Part shown: positions 1 to 8,251 of the stretch, one piece after another | How positions within the stretch are numbered: position 1 is the first letter of the stretch | How the letters are laid out: each line of letters begins with the position of its first letter | IMG/VR virus record: IMGVR_UViG_3300027816_000144 | Location: 1-49,977 of that record | Reading direction: 5' to 3' (one strand) | Length of the DNA stretch: 49,977 nucleotides | Source: a virus | Program-made: the position numbers and the translations under genes | The notes under the pieces: model-generated | Told to the model about the DNA's origin: nothing | What the model saw: the letters and a program-made list of their open reading frames with translations, nothing else | Database searches by the model: none

Positions 1-1032
1 GGCGGTGTTGTTAAAGATGGTGATAACGTCACCAGCCGCAAACGTAGCATCAGGAATCACAATCGCACCGCTTGCGCCAAGCAAGATGTACTCACCAACA
101 TCGGTGGTAGCCAGTGTGTAGGAGCTTGTCTTGGAAGAGCCTGACTGTGGGACGGCTCGGAGGGCTCCGTTTGAGTCAGAAACTACGCCAGCATTACTAA
201 CTGAGAATTTTGTGCTGTAACTGCTTGCAGGGGTTTGAATAACAAATGAGCCACTTGTTGAATCATTGCCTATAAATGTGGTTGCGCCTGAATTTGCTAA
301 TGCAAGAAAGACACTAGTCCCTGTACTTGTAAAACTAGCTGGCGTTCCAGCCGAACTGACAACACTTAGCTTTTGTGCTGGCGAACTTGTCCCAATACCC
401 AGACCTGTCGAGGTTAGGCGCATTTGTTCTGTGCTGGCAATATTAAACCTCATCTGAGTGGATGAGCCACCTGCACTTGAAGTCGTATTTAAATATGTGC
501 CATTGTTATCGTGACCAATTTCAAAACGAGGATTGTTTGTCCCATCAAAACGAGCACCAGTAAATGTCAAACCATCAGTTGTTCGTTGAGAAACAATTGT
601 TGATGAAAATCCGCTTGGGTTTGCTAAACCAACACCAAAGTAAGTCCCATCAAAAGTAAGCGCAGAGCCAGTAGCCAATGCACTTGTACTTGAGGCGTAA
701 ACCACACCGCCTGATGTGAATGATGTTAGGTTAGTACCGCCGTTAGTGGTTGCCAATGTACCAGCAAGTGTGATAGTTCCAGACGTGGTGATTGGGCCAC
801 CAGATGTGGTCAAGCCTGTTGTGCCGCCTGATACTGCAACGCTAGAGACAGTACCAGCCGCACCGCCTGAAGATGCCAACAAAGTAACAGTACCTGCGCT
901 GTTCTTTGCGTACAGCTTCATGTCAGCAATGTTTAAGCCGAGTTCTCCATTGGCAAGGTTGCCAGAAGTAGGGACAGCCGCCGCTGTTGTGCTGTAGTAC
1001 AGCGATATTGGGGTAAAGCCTGAAGCCGCCAT
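1..1032 (-). CDS. Tail fibre protein, 3' end cut by the window edge
   Basis: An open frame starts at the ATG complementary to 1030-1032 and runs without a stop to base 1, giving at least 344 residues. The N-terminus (MAASGFTPISLYYSTTAA) and the segment NLANGELGLNIADMKLYAKN are typical of phage tail fibre starts. It continues with Gly/Thr/Ser-rich stretches such as SGGPITTSGTITLAG. Around residues 205-215 it has GLGIGTSSPAQKLSVV, a motif often seen upstream of a C-terminal S74 chaperone domain in fibres and endosialidases. That domain would lie outside the window if present. The gene follows the 808-aa fibre by 9 nt and is the last late gene seen on this arm. The likely role is receptor binding at the tail tip; the exact receptor is unknown. 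Confidence 0.8.
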   Translation of the reverse strand, partial: MAASGFTPISLYYSTTAAAVPTSGNLANGELGLNIADMKLYAKNSAGTVTLLASSGGAAGTVSSVAVSGGTTGLTTSGGPITTSGTITLAGTLATTNGGTNLTSFTSGGVVYASSTSALATGSALTFDGTYFGVGLANPSGFSSTIVSQRTTDGLTFTGARFDGTNNPRFEIGHDNNGTYLNTTSSAGGSSTQMRFNIASTEQMRLTSTGLGIGTSSPAQKLSVVSSAGTPASFTSTGTSVFLALANSGATTFIGNDSTSGSFVIQTPASSYSTKFSVSNAGVVSDSNGALRAVPQSGSSKTSSYTLATTDVGEYILLGASGAIVIPDATFAAGDVITIFNNTA

Positions 1033-1041
1033 GTTTATTCC

Positions 1042-3468
1042 TTAAAAGGTTCCGCCGAAGATGCCAGTCGTGGCATTCAATGTTGTAAATGCGCCAGTTG
1101 ATGTAGTTGTTGCACCAATCGATGTACCGTTAATCGTCCCACCAGTGATAGCTACAGTACCAGCGTTTTGCGTGGACATGGTTCCTAGACCAGTGATCGC
1201 TGTGTTAGGGATCGTGGTCGAAGCTGTTACTGCTGAAGTTCCGTTACCGAACAAATAACCTGCCAGCGTTGTAGCGCCCGTGCCACCATTGGCAACTGGA
1301 AGGGCTGTACCAGAATAAGTGACAGCCAAAGTACCGCTAGTTGTGATGGGGTTACCAGACACTGACAAGAACGACGGGACACTCATGTCCACACTTGTCA
1401 CCGTACCACCAAAAGAAGGGGTCGCAGAGATCGTGATACCACCAGCACTATTTGAGATGCTGACGTTTGTTCCTGCTGTCAGGTTAGCTAGGGTGTAGCC
1501 TGTTCCGTTACCAATAGCCAACTGACCATTGGTAGGCGTAGCTGTTAAACCTGTACCGCCGTAGGCAACTCCGATTGTTGAACCATTCCATGTTCCAGCA
1601 CTCAGCGTACCCACACCAGTGATACCAGTGTAAGAGCCGCTCAAACGAGCTGTTCCTAGCGTTCCTGAGCTGATATTGGATGCGTTGGTAGTGTCAGTGG
1701 TAGCTGAAGCCGCCAAGCCTGATACAGCACCAGCCGCGATAGCAATCGATGTGTTGGTGACCAAAGTCAACTGACCTTGAGCATTAACAGCAAACACTGG
1801 TACTTGCGAGGCAGAACCGTAGGTTGCGGCTGTCACAGCAGTGTTGGCTATGTTGAATGTATAGGCAGGAGACTCGGTTAAACCAGTGCCTGCTGAATAG
1901 ACCAAAGGAGCGCCAAACTGTGCAAAGACAATCGCTGTTGTACCTACAGTAATAGGTAGTGGAGTCTGTTGTACCCAAGACGTATTGGCTTGTGTTGCAC
2001 CTGCTGTGATCAGGAAGAAGTCACCAGCATCAATCTTGTCTACGCCTGTGCCTGCGGTATCAAAGTCTGAAGCACGAGTAAGGATGTACGGAGCGCCAGC
2101 AGATCCAGTCTGCGTAACCGTGTACACGCCATTGTTTGCCTGCGTAACTTCGTTCTTAACCAAGATACGATTGCCAACAACAACAGCTACGCTGTCGACG
2201 CTCAAAGCGCCGTTTGCATTTGCAGTTAAAGTTGCACCAACACCAGAAGCTCCGTTGTTGTACGTATTAGCCGCTAGAGCTGTAGTTGTTGCCAAACGGC
2301 AAGACTGGTGGAAGTTAATACCAGACGCAATAGCATCAGCATAGTCTTTGTTGACAATGTCATTGCCAGTCGTAGGTGCGGTGGTGATCGTTCCAGTGGT
2401 CATTGCCACATTGGTAAACGTTCCAGCCGCGGCACTACTCGCACCAATTACAGAGCTGTTGATTGTGCTACCAGTGATTGTCAAACCAGAGGCTGTACCG
2501 CCTGTGATTGCAACAGCAGAGGCATTCTGCGTAGACATTGTTCCCAAGCCAGTAATGTCTGTGCTAGGAATCGTAGCGCTGGCGGTCATTGGGGTTGTAC
2601 CAGTACCCTTGACGTAACCAGTCAGGGTGTTTGCACCAGTACCACCGCTTGACACATTTAGTGTGCCTGACAAAACAACGACGCCTGTTGTCGCTGTTGC
2701 TGGCGCTAAACCAGTAGAACCAGCGCTGAAGCTAGAAACACCACCAGCCAAAGTGAAGCTATTCCAAGCTCCATTTGCATAACCCTCGAAGACTTGGGAG
2801 TCAGTGTTGTAGCGGATCTGACCACTAGCACCAGCAGGTTTTTGAGCTGTAGTGCCGTTGGGAACGGTGACGGCGCCCGTCCCGGGGAACTGGGCGTTGT
2901 CCGCAATCCCAAAGATAGGCGCACCAGACGCTCCATCTCCATTTGTGATGGTGATCTGATTTGCAACGCCAGTCATAATCCGTGGAGACACTGTCGTCCC
3001 ACCACCAGTCATGGCTAACATACCATTGCCAGACAAAGCCGCTACAGAAGCCGCTACGCCACTCAAGGCAAGCGTTGGGTTACCACCAGTACCATCGGCA
3101 TTAGAAACGCTTAAACCAGCTCCTGACGTGGCTATGGAGCGGTTAATCAAGGTGCTAGAGCTGTCCTTAACAACAATGCCACCACCAAGCGCATTTAATT
3201 GGGAAACCGCTCCAGACAGAGAGATTTGATAGAAAGACTGTGCACCACCATCAGTTAACGTGATGCCTGAGTTGGTAGACAGGTATCGGCTGTTAGCCAG
3301 TGTAGGCTCTTGGTTCTTTGTAAGGAACGTCTGAGTTTGGTTTGGCGAAGATGAAATGGCGCTTGTCGTGGTCTGTACGGTCTGTCCATTTTGGACAATA
3401 GGTACGAGCTCCGTGCCCGTAATCGCGCCAGCCGTTGGTAGTTGGGTAATCGTTACTTGTGCGGACAT
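1042..3468 (-). CDS. Tail fibre or tail spike-like structural protein
   Basis: An 808-aa protein of low complexity, dominated by Gly, Thr, Ser, Ala and Asn, as in fibrous beta-rich tail proteins. The N-terminus (MSAQVTITQLPTAGAITGTE) is characteristic of phage fibres. A more globular segment near residues 370-520 contains NDIVNKDYADAIASGINFHQ and GNRILVKNEVTQANNGVYTV, a module I recognise from many phage fibre proteins. A block of about 55 residues ending GLGTMSTQNA..VAITGGT occurs twice, near residues 275-325 and 730-785. The C-terminus (TTGIFGGTF) resembles the end of the 411-aa protein at 46730-47965 (TTGIAGGTFT), so the two may share a trimerisation or docking tail. It lies between the 115-aa protein and a second fibre gene in the late operon. 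Structural role likely, receptor unknown. Confidence 0.78.
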   Translation of the reverse strand: MSAQVTITQLPTAGAITGTELVPIVQNGQTVQTTTSAISSSPNQTQTFLTKNQEPTLANSRYLSTNSGITLTDGGAQSFYQISLSGAVSQLNALGGGIVVKDSSSTLINRSIATSGAGLSVSNADGTGGNPTLALSGVAASVAALSGNGMLAMTGGGTTVSPRIMTGVANQITITNGDGASGAPIFGIADNAQFPGTGAVTVPNGTTAQKPAGASGQIRYNTDSQVFEGYANGAWNSFTLAGGVSSFSAGSTGLAPATATTGVVVLSGTLNVSSGGTGANTLTGYVKGTGTTPMTASATIPSTDITGLGTMSTQNASAVAITGGTASGLTITGSTINSSVIGASSAAAGTFTNVAMTTGTITTAPTTGNDIVNKDYADAIASGINFHQSCRLATTTALAANTYNNGASGVGATLTANANGALSVDSVAVVVGNRILVKNEVTQANNGVYTVTQTGSAGAPYILTRASDFDTAGTGVDKIDAGDFFLITAGATQANTSWVQQTPLPITVGTTAIVFAQFGAPLVYSAGTGLTESPAYTFNIANTAVTAATYGSASQVPVFAVNAQGQLTLVTNTSIAIAAGAVSGLAASATTDTTNASNISSGTLGTARLSGSYTGITGVGTLSAGTWNGSTIGVAYGGTGLTATPTNGQLAIGNGTGYTLANLTAGTNVSISNSAGGITISATPSFGGTVTSVDMSVPSFLSVSGNPITTSGTLAVTYSGTALPVANGGTGATTLAGYLFGNGTSAVTASTTIPNTAITGLGTMSTQNAGTVAITGGTINGTSIGATTTSTGAFTTLNATTGIFGGTF

Positions 3469-3469
3469 A

Positions 3470-3817
3470 TTATGGGCTCAGTTGGTCTAGGTTACCGTTG
3501 TTCTCAGGATCCTGAGTGTTACCCTCTGTCGAGATGATGAAGCTACCACCAGTGATACCGTTTTGCGTAGTAACAATGAAGTTGTCATTGGCGGCAACGC
3601 TCACGTCAGGACGTGGGAATCTGATCGTTATTCTCTCAGTTTTACGGGCTGGAAGTCTATAGGGATCTTTCTCATCGGCACAGCCTTGCCCACAGACTTG
3701 GAGACCGGGGAAGTTCGGGTCAGGTCTCATCTGGTCATGGTCGCGCTTCATCTTGCAACGATCACAGATCGCTATCGATAAAGTAGCATTCCCACGGGTG
3801 TCAAGAAAGACTGGCAT
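3470..3817 (-). CDS. Small virion-region protein with a putative zinc-binding knuckle
   Basis: A 115-aa protein. Residues 18-48 hold ICDRCKMKRDHDQM and then VCGQGCADEKDPYR, giving a CxxC...CxxxC arrangement that could bind one zinc ion. The C-terminal half (VSVAANDNFIVTTQNGITGG) is beta-rich and fibre-like. It overlaps the start of the 356-aa adaptor by one base (TAATG) and precedes the 808-aa fibre gene by one base, so it is translationally coupled to tail genes. I recognise this type of protein from uncultured podoviruses next to fibre genes but know of no function. A role in joining fibre to tail, or a small structural subunit, is inference only. Confidence 0.6.
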   Translation of the reverse strand: MPVFLDTRGNATLSIAICDRCKMKRDHDQMRPDPNFPGLQVCGQGCADEKDPYRLPARKTERITIRFPRPDVSVAANDNFIVTTQNGITGGSFIISTEGNTQDPENNGNLDQLSP

Positions 3818-4887
3818 TATCTTGTGTACACCGAGATGTTAGGGGCAAAGTAGATCGGTGACTTGTCACGCTCTTCCTGCTCAACCATGTTCAGGTACTT
3901 CTCGGCTTGGCCTTCAAGGTATTGGATGCGCGCCATGTCGACGCCGGGCAACTCTAGGCTCATCCTGTGCGCCAGCATCATCAAGGTGGCTTCGTACCAC
4001 CGCGTTGGAATGTACAGCTCGTCAGTCAGAGCACCCACGTCCATGATCTGCTTGCTGTACCACACCGTGATCTGCACGAATGGGTCACTAGGGACGGGCC
4101 ACAAGTACAGCGAGGGCAAAGGAATTGTGCGATCAAACCAGAATTGGAAGGGCTGGTTCGCTGTGAAGTTCTTGTTTGGCAGGTTTGTGTAGTCATCGCG
4201 GTTTAGGCGAGACATGGTGATCTCAGTGGAATTATTTCCAACGTAGAACTCACGCAAAGCCAAGGTCGTACCACCAGAGGCACGAACGCGGTAGTACTGG
4301 ACGGCTTGCCCCGGGTTTATGTCCGTCCAAATCCACTTGTTATCCGTCACAGACACCGTTCCGAGGCTCTCAAGCGTCGTCCAAGTGCTGTTGTCTGTCG
4401 AATATTCGAGGGTTAGCGTCCACGTAGCGCTTCCACCACCTGCCACGTAGGGCAAGATACCGATGGAGCCAGCATAGATAGGATTGTTTGTCCCAAAATT
4501 GGCTGAAATGTTGCCGTTTGCGCTTGTCTGTTGGCAAAACGTGTCTACGTCGTTGTCACCAACATTGGCAACCGTACCACCTGCGGAGCTTGAGTAACTG
4601 CAATCAGGGCGGCTCATCTTGCGATAGAGCACGTTTAGAGCGTCGTTTGCACCAGCGGGTAGGTTGTATATGTAATTGTTAGCAGAAACGCCTAAAACGA
4701 TCTTATCGATGGCGAAATACTGTATTCCAATGTTGATCAGGTTTTGAAGCAAAAAGCTCAGTGACTGACGAGCGGATACAAGTTGCTCAGAGGTCAGCTC
4801 TTCTGCGAGTTTGCCAGCACGTCTCGCACCATGATCAATCAGGGTTTGGACATTGACTGTTTGACCGTATGTATCCGAGTACGCCAT
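3817..4887 (-). CDS. Head-to-tail adaptor, P22 gp4-like, with an inserted discoidin-like domain
   Basis: A 356-aa protein. The N-terminal 90 residues (TVNVQTLIDHGARRAGKLAE, then a helix rich in Leu, Asn and Gln) resemble the helical core of P22 gp4-type head-completion proteins. The last 110 residues (YIPTRWYEATLMMLAHRMSL and LEGQAEKYLNMVEQEERDKS) return to that helical pattern. Between them, about residues 105-220, lies a beta-rich insertion with TWTLTLEYSTDNSTWTTLES, which looks like an F5/8 type C (discoidin) or carbohydrate-binding sandwich. P22 gp4 itself is about 166 aa, so the insertion explains the extra size. Position after capsid genes and before fibres fits a connector. Family assignment is by pattern memory, not a search. 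Confidence 0.6.
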   Translation of the reverse strand: MAYSDTYGQTVNVQTLIDHGARRAGKLAEELTSEQLVSARQSLSFLLQNLINIGIQYFAIDKIVLGVSANNYIYNLPAGANDALNVLYRKMSRPDCSYSSSAGGTVANVGDNDVDTFCQQTSANGNISANFGTNNPIYAGSIGILPYVAGGGSATWTLTLEYSTDNSTWTTLESLGTVSVTDNKWIWTDINPGQAVQYYRVRASGGTTLALREFYVGNNSTEITMSRLNRDDYTNLPNKNFTANQPFQFWFDRTIPLPSLYLWPVPSDPFVQITVWYSKQIMDVGALTDELYIPTRWYEATLMMLAHRMSLELPGVDMARIQYLEGQAEKYLNMVEQEERDKSPIYFAPNISVYTR

Positions 4888-4896
4888 TGTTGTTCC

Positions 4897-5412
4897 TTAC
4901 CAGCTTGGGCAGTTCCACCGTTGCATTGATGCACGAGCTCGACTACCCTTTTCGCTCTTTTCTGCTATAGGCTCCATTCTCGCGCAAAACGAGTCTCTGC
5001 GGGAGCCTCCTTGGGGTTGTGGAGCCTTTAAATTTGATCCTGTTTCACGGTTGTACTTGGCACGACCTTTGGCTGTCAAACCAGCGCCCTTGTCGGCAGG
5101 TAGCTTCTCACCGCGACCAATGGAGAGGCTGACCCCTCCGTCCTTCATTTTGGCTGTTCTGGCGGATTGCTTGAAGGCTTTAGCCGTTGGCGCACCTTCG
5201 CTACCAACTCTGCGCATTTTCTCCCCAGAGCCTTCAGCGATTCTTTCACGTTTTGCATGAATGTTGGCATACAGACCACCTTCTTTAAATTCTTTACCCT
5301 TGTCAGCCTTGGCAAACTCTTTGCCGACCTTCTGAGGGACACCACCAAAGCCACCCTTTGTGTGAGCGGCAATTTGCATCAGCTTGTGTTGGGCGGCGGA
5401 TTTGCTTGGCAT
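4897..5412 (-). CDS. Basic virion-associated protein, DUF6321-like C-terminus
   Basis: A 171-aa, strongly basic protein (many Lys and Arg). It begins MPSKSAAQHKLMQIAAHTKG. The middle has GLYANIHAKRERIAEGSGEK and GAPTAKAFKQSARTAK, and the end has LTAKGRAKYNRETGSNLK followed by SFCARM and RWNC. These blocks recur in many environmental phage genomes, usually as separate small proteins near capsid genes; the SFCARM...RWNC end matches what I recall as DUF6321. Two short KEGG/KDGG sites resemble the double-glycine motif of neighbouring late proteins. The high charge would suit DNA contact inside the capsid, but function is not established. Confidence 0.6.
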   Translation of the reverse strand: MPSKSAAQHKLMQIAAHTKGGFGGVPQKVGKEFAKADKGKEFKEGGLYANIHAKRERIAEGSGEKMRRVGSEGAPTAKAFKQSARTAKMKDGGVSLSIGRGEKLPADKGAGLTAKGRAKYNRETGSNLKAPQPQGGSRRDSFCARMEPIAEKSEKGSRARASMQRWNCPSW

Positions 5413-5414
5413 GA

Positions 5415-5699
5415 TTAGCCGCAGAAAATAGTCACAGCCGCACTAGCAGGCAAGGTGACATGGATGTTTGTTGTGAAGCGGATCCCGTTGCCGGGCAACA
5501 GCGTCGAAAAGGGATTAGTTGGCGTAGCAGAGATGTTCACTCTCAAGCGAACAGTGCCAGATGCACCGCCGTCGCGAAACACAATTTCACCAGCAGTACC
5601 GCCAGTCAATAACTGATACCCAGCAAGATTCGTTGCACCAGCGTAAATTACGCCCGTTGTATCTCTGTGTTCCGAAAATACATTCGTCAATGTTGACAT
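5415..5699 (-). CDS. Small beta-rich protein of the head region, function unknown
   Basis: A 94-aa protein with a regular beta pattern (GTAGEIVFRDGGASGTVRLR, then ISATPTNPF and HVTLPASAAVTIF) and a Cys at the penultimate position. Small proteins of this type, built around a FRDGGASGT-like turn, are common beside capsid genes of uncultured phages. A decoration or head-fibre role is possible but unproven. It lies 2 nt upstream of the 171-aa basic gene, and a hairpin separates it from the upstream 355-aa gene. Confidence 0.55.
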   Translation of the reverse strand: MSTLTNVFSEHRDTTGVIYAGATNLAGYQLLTGGTAGEIVFRDGGASGTVRLRVNISATPTNPFSTLLPGNGIRFTTNIHVTLPASAAVTIFCG

Positions 5700-5713
5700 T
5701 TAAATCTCCAATT

Positions 5714-5739
5714 AAAAGTGGGAGCCGAAGCCCCCACTT
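5714..5739 (-). terminator. Rho-independent-like hairpin with C(UUCG)G loop
   Basis: Read on the minus strand, a 10-bp stem (AAGUGGGGGC/GCUCCCACUU, one G-U pair) closes a UUCG tetraloop and is followed by a short run of T. It sits directly after the stop of the 355-aa gene and before the 94-aa gene. The stem is strong and the U run is short, so partial termination or mRNA 3'-end protection is more likely than a full stop. Confidence 0.6.
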
Positions 5740-5743
5740 AGGT

Positions 5744-6811
5744 TCAGCACTTTACTGATCCACCACGTTTCTTTGCAGGGGTTACTGTCACGGACTTTTC
5801 AGTCTTGGTGACAGAGCCAGAAGGCTTGTCCTTGCTAGTAAACAGGCTCTTAGCACCCTCATACAGCTTGCTAGGAATGCTACGGATGGTTTTAGCCATG
5901 TCCATATCACTCTCGCTTGGGCCGATTGATTTGTCGTAAGCGCCTTTGGATAGGTCAGTTACTTTCCCGCCATCTTGATACTTCAGGTTGCTCTGGGCTT
6001 TCGCTTGCTTCATCGCTGTTGCGTTCTCAGCCTTGAAGGCAGATTGCTCTTTCTTCTGGGCTGGTGTCACACTGCCACCCTTTTTAAAGGTGCCAGATTG
6101 ACGATCATTGCTGACAGGAGCAGATGGCTTTTTCGCAGGCATTGCTACGGCGTGACCGCTGTTATTAACAGCTCCCCCCGTAGCGTAGTGCTTTTTTGTT
6201 GCACCGCCTTTTTTGTAACCACCGCCATTACCTAACTTGACCTCGCCTGTGGGGGCGCTGTTGTTGTCAGGATGGGCTGTGACCATCTTGGTGTTCTTGT
6301 AGCCTTCTCCGCCTTTGGCAGATACAGACTCAGGAATCACGCCGCTTTTGGCGATAGCACCGCCCTTTTTGTAGCCGCCTTGACCGTTCACAACACCACC
6401 TGTGGCGTAGTTGCCGGGCTTCGTCGACTTCAAGACGCCACCAGTAGCAAGACCTTTATGACCCTTGCTGGCAGGCTTATCTTCGTGAGACTTCAGCTCT
6501 TTTTCAAGACCCTTCATCTTCGACATTTCAGCCTTGTGCGTAGCCTTAGACTCGCCGCCTTCTTTCATGCCGCCTTGCATACCCTTCATGCCCATCATAG
6601 CCGCACGACGTGCCGCCATAGTAGGACGCTTAGGACGAGCAACGGGCATCATGCCACCGCGAGCAGGGCCTGAAGATGCCATAGAAGCATCCATGGGCGC
6701 ACCCATCATGCCGCCACCCATAGCCTTCTTCACGGATCCGCCTTTTTTGAGCTTTAACTCAATAGAAGGCTCTGTGGTCTCCATTTTGACCATTGGCTTG
6801 AATTGACCCAT
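5744..6811 (-). CDS. Lys/Gly-rich low-complexity virion-region protein
   Basis: A 355-aa basic protein made of short Gly-Gly blocks in disordered linkers: KKGGSVKK, ATGGVL, ATGGVVNGQGGYKKGGAI, GNGGGYKKGG and ATGGAV, more than a dozen in all. Residues 30-85 are very rich in Met, Gly and Ala (GGGMMGAPMD, AARRAAMMGMKGMQGG). The C-terminal 80 residues (TDLSKGAYDKSIGPSESDMD, then SIPSKLYEGAKSLF) look helical and end in KRGGSVKC. Such proteins recur near capsid genes of uncultured phages with no assigned role. The same GG motif appears in the 171-, 879-, 1654- and 1692-aa proteins here. An internal head protein or DNA-condensing role is inference from charge and disorder. Confidence 0.6.
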   Translation of the reverse strand: MGQFKPMVKMETTEPSIELKLKKGGSVKKAMGGGMMGAPMDASMASSGPARGGMMPVARPKRPTMAARRAAMMGMKGMQGGMKEGGESKATHKAEMSKMKGLEKELKSHEDKPASKGHKGLATGGVLKSTKPGNYATGGVVNGQGGYKKGGAIAKSGVIPESVSAKGGEGYKNTKMVTAHPDNNSAPTGEVKLGNGGGYKKGGATKKHYATGGAVNNSGHAVAMPAKKPSAPVSNDRQSGTFKKGGSVTPAQKKEQSAFKAENATAMKQAKAQSNLKYQDGGKVTDLSKGAYDKSIGPSESDMDMAKTIRSIPSKLYEGAKSLFTSKDKPSGSVTKTEKSVTVTPAKKRGGSVKC

Positions 6812-6822
6812 GATCGTGCTCC

Positions 6823-7272
6823 TTAAACTTTCTGAGCATACACAACCGTCAGGCGAATAACGCCTTGAGTTGTGCTGATCGTGCCATCAGGGTCAAGCGT
6901 AACAACAACAGAGGTATTGCTACCAATGTCGCTCATTGCGAGCAACTGAGCGGCTGTAAAGGTTAGGGCAATGCGACCACCAGCAAACACATCAGTCGAA
7001 GACACGTATTGTGTGCCTGCGGCGGCTGTGCCAACGGTCATTGCAATTGCTGTAGCTGTACCGCCACCCACTGCTTCGTTCACAACCATATCGGCAAAAA
7101 AGCTGATAATTTGTGAGGAAGCAGGGAGAGTCAGAGTTGCGCTCGTAGCGGTGCCTGCGGCGGCGGTTGTGACAGTAGTTGTCTGAGACATAACGACGAA
7201 ACCGCCGTCAGTGGTGTCAGTCAATGTGCCAGAACCAGCGCGCAGGGTAGAACCAAAATAGGTTTGTGCCAT
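6823..7272 (-). CDS. Putative head decoration or minor capsid protein
   Basis: A 149-aa protein immediately after the major capsid gene. It is Ala/Thr/Val-rich with an alternating beta pattern (SATLTLPASSQIISFFADMV, VFAGGRIALTFTAAQLLAM, VIRLTVVYAQ), as expected for a small beta-sandwich on the capsid surface. The second half (SNTSVVVTLDPDGTISTTQG) resembles domains seen in phage head fibres. There is no enzymatic motif. A good ribosome binding site (AAGGAG) lies before the ATG, and a GC-rich UUCG hairpin separates it from the capsid gene, so it may be tuned separately from capsid. Role inferred from position and composition. Confidence 0.55.
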   Translation of the reverse strand: MAQTYFGSTLRAGSGTLTDTTDGGFVVMSQTTTVTTAAAGTATSATLTLPASSQIISFFADMVVNEAVGGGTATAIAMTVGTAAAGTQYVSSTDVFAGGRIALTFTAAQLLAMSDIGSNTSVVVTLDPDGTISTTQGVIRLTVVYAQKV

Positions 7273-7293
7273 TGTCTTTTCTCCTTAAAGCGC

Positions 7294-7309
7294 GGGGGGC
7301 GAACCCCCC
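7294..7309 (-). terminator. GC hairpin GGGGGG-UUCG-CCCCCC after the capsid gene
   Basis: A perfect 6-bp G/C stem with a UUCG loop on the minus-strand transcript, 8 nt after the capsid stop codon. No U run follows (CGCGCTTTAAGG), so it is more likely a 3'-end stabiliser or partial attenuator between capsid and the next gene than a full terminator. Confidence 0.55.
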
Positions 7310-7317
7310 ACTTGGTT

Positions 7318-8235
7318 TTAGACGCCAGCAGTGCCGTACATCGCACGAGGATCAGTGAAGCCAACGTCGTAACGCTCTGTCGCTTTGTAGCGCATAGAGT
7401 CAGTTTCGAAGTCGCCTTCCATGGTCTTCTCGAGCTTACGACGCATCATCAGCTTCATGCCTTCAGGAGCGTCGGTCTGTACCCAGAATGCTGACGCATT
7501 GGTCAAACGTGACAAAACAGCCGCGCCTTCGTCCAACAAACCGATGGACTTGACAGGGTTGATGTCGTTGTTTGCATTACCTGCGCGCAAGACGGATTTC
7601 AGGAGAACTTCAGCTTGGAAGACGTTGCCGGGGGCGACCACCAATTGGCGGGGCACAAGGCGAATCTTCTTACCGTTGTTGTCCACAGCTTGACGAATCT
7701 GGATCAACATCTGCTCAAGCGATGTCTGTGACAGATTGGCGGCTGTAGCCAATTGGTTGCTGAATGTACCGTTCACGATTGGGTGAGCAGTGCTGATCAA
7801 AGCAACGCCGTCGCCACCTGCTGTAGCACCACCTGTGAAGGCGTTGTTCAACACGTTAGCAGACAATGTCTCTTTGGTCTCAATCAATGACTGAGCCAAG
7901 TGACGTGCGTACACCTGACCGATACGGATGTGGTCACCGTCTTCAACCAAAACTTTGGTCAAAGCAAATGCCAAGCCGTACACAGAGTACACATAGCGTT
8001 TCAAGAACAACACACCACCTTGTTGGTACGACACAGGAGTGCCGTCAGGCAACTGAGGTGCCGCGCCGAAACCGTACAAGACGGGTTCTTCGTGGTAGTT
8101 GCGGGGGATGCCTTCTTGTTCCGTGAAAACACGAGACCATTCATCGGCACGTTGGTCGTAGACACCGTCGAAACATTCATTCAAGATAGGTTCGACGATG
8201 CTACGAAAGTCGGTACTGCGCATTGGAGCGGCCAT
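7318..8235 (-). CDS. Major capsid protein (HK97-fold, Mu gpT-like)
   Basis: A 305-aa protein with the layout of Mu gpT-like major head subunits: an N-terminal region (NYHEEPVLYGFGAAPQLPDG), a helical spine (VYARHLAQSLIETKETLSAN), then STAHPIVNGTFSN, a helix-plus-loop segment LEQMLIQIRQAVDNNGKKIR with LVVAPGNVFQAEVLLKS, and a closing section WVQTDAPEGMKLMMRRKLEK followed by YDVGFTDPRAMYG. The signature is TAHP...GTFSN followed about 50 residues later by LVVAP...A..LLKS. No prohead protease gene is adjacent, so maturation probably uses the separate scaffold at 9423-10376. It forms the icosahedral shell. High confidence from sequence pattern and from its place between scaffold and decoration genes. 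Confidence 0.88.
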   Translation of the reverse strand: MAAPMRSTDFRSIVEPILNECFDGVYDQRADEWSRVFTEQEGIPRNYHEEPVLYGFGAAPQLPDGTPVSYQQGGVLFLKRYVYSVYGLAFALTKVLVEDGDHIRIGQVYARHLAQSLIETKETLSANVLNNAFTGGATAGGDGVALISTAHPIVNGTFSNQLATAANLSQTSLEQMLIQIRQAVDNNGKKIRLVPRQLVVAPGNVFQAEVLLKSVLRAGNANNDINPVKSIGLLDEGAAVLSRLTNASAFWVQTDAPEGMKLMMRRKLEKTMEGDFETDSMRYKATERYDVGFTDPRAMYGTAGV

Positions 8236-8251
8236 GATTCATGTCCTCCTA

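Noticed and set aside
1985-2344. Long plus-strand frames opposite the fibre genes
   Set aside because: Composition follows the reverse complement of Gly/Thr/Ala repeats, no ribosome binding sites, and the minus-strand genes are tightly packed here.
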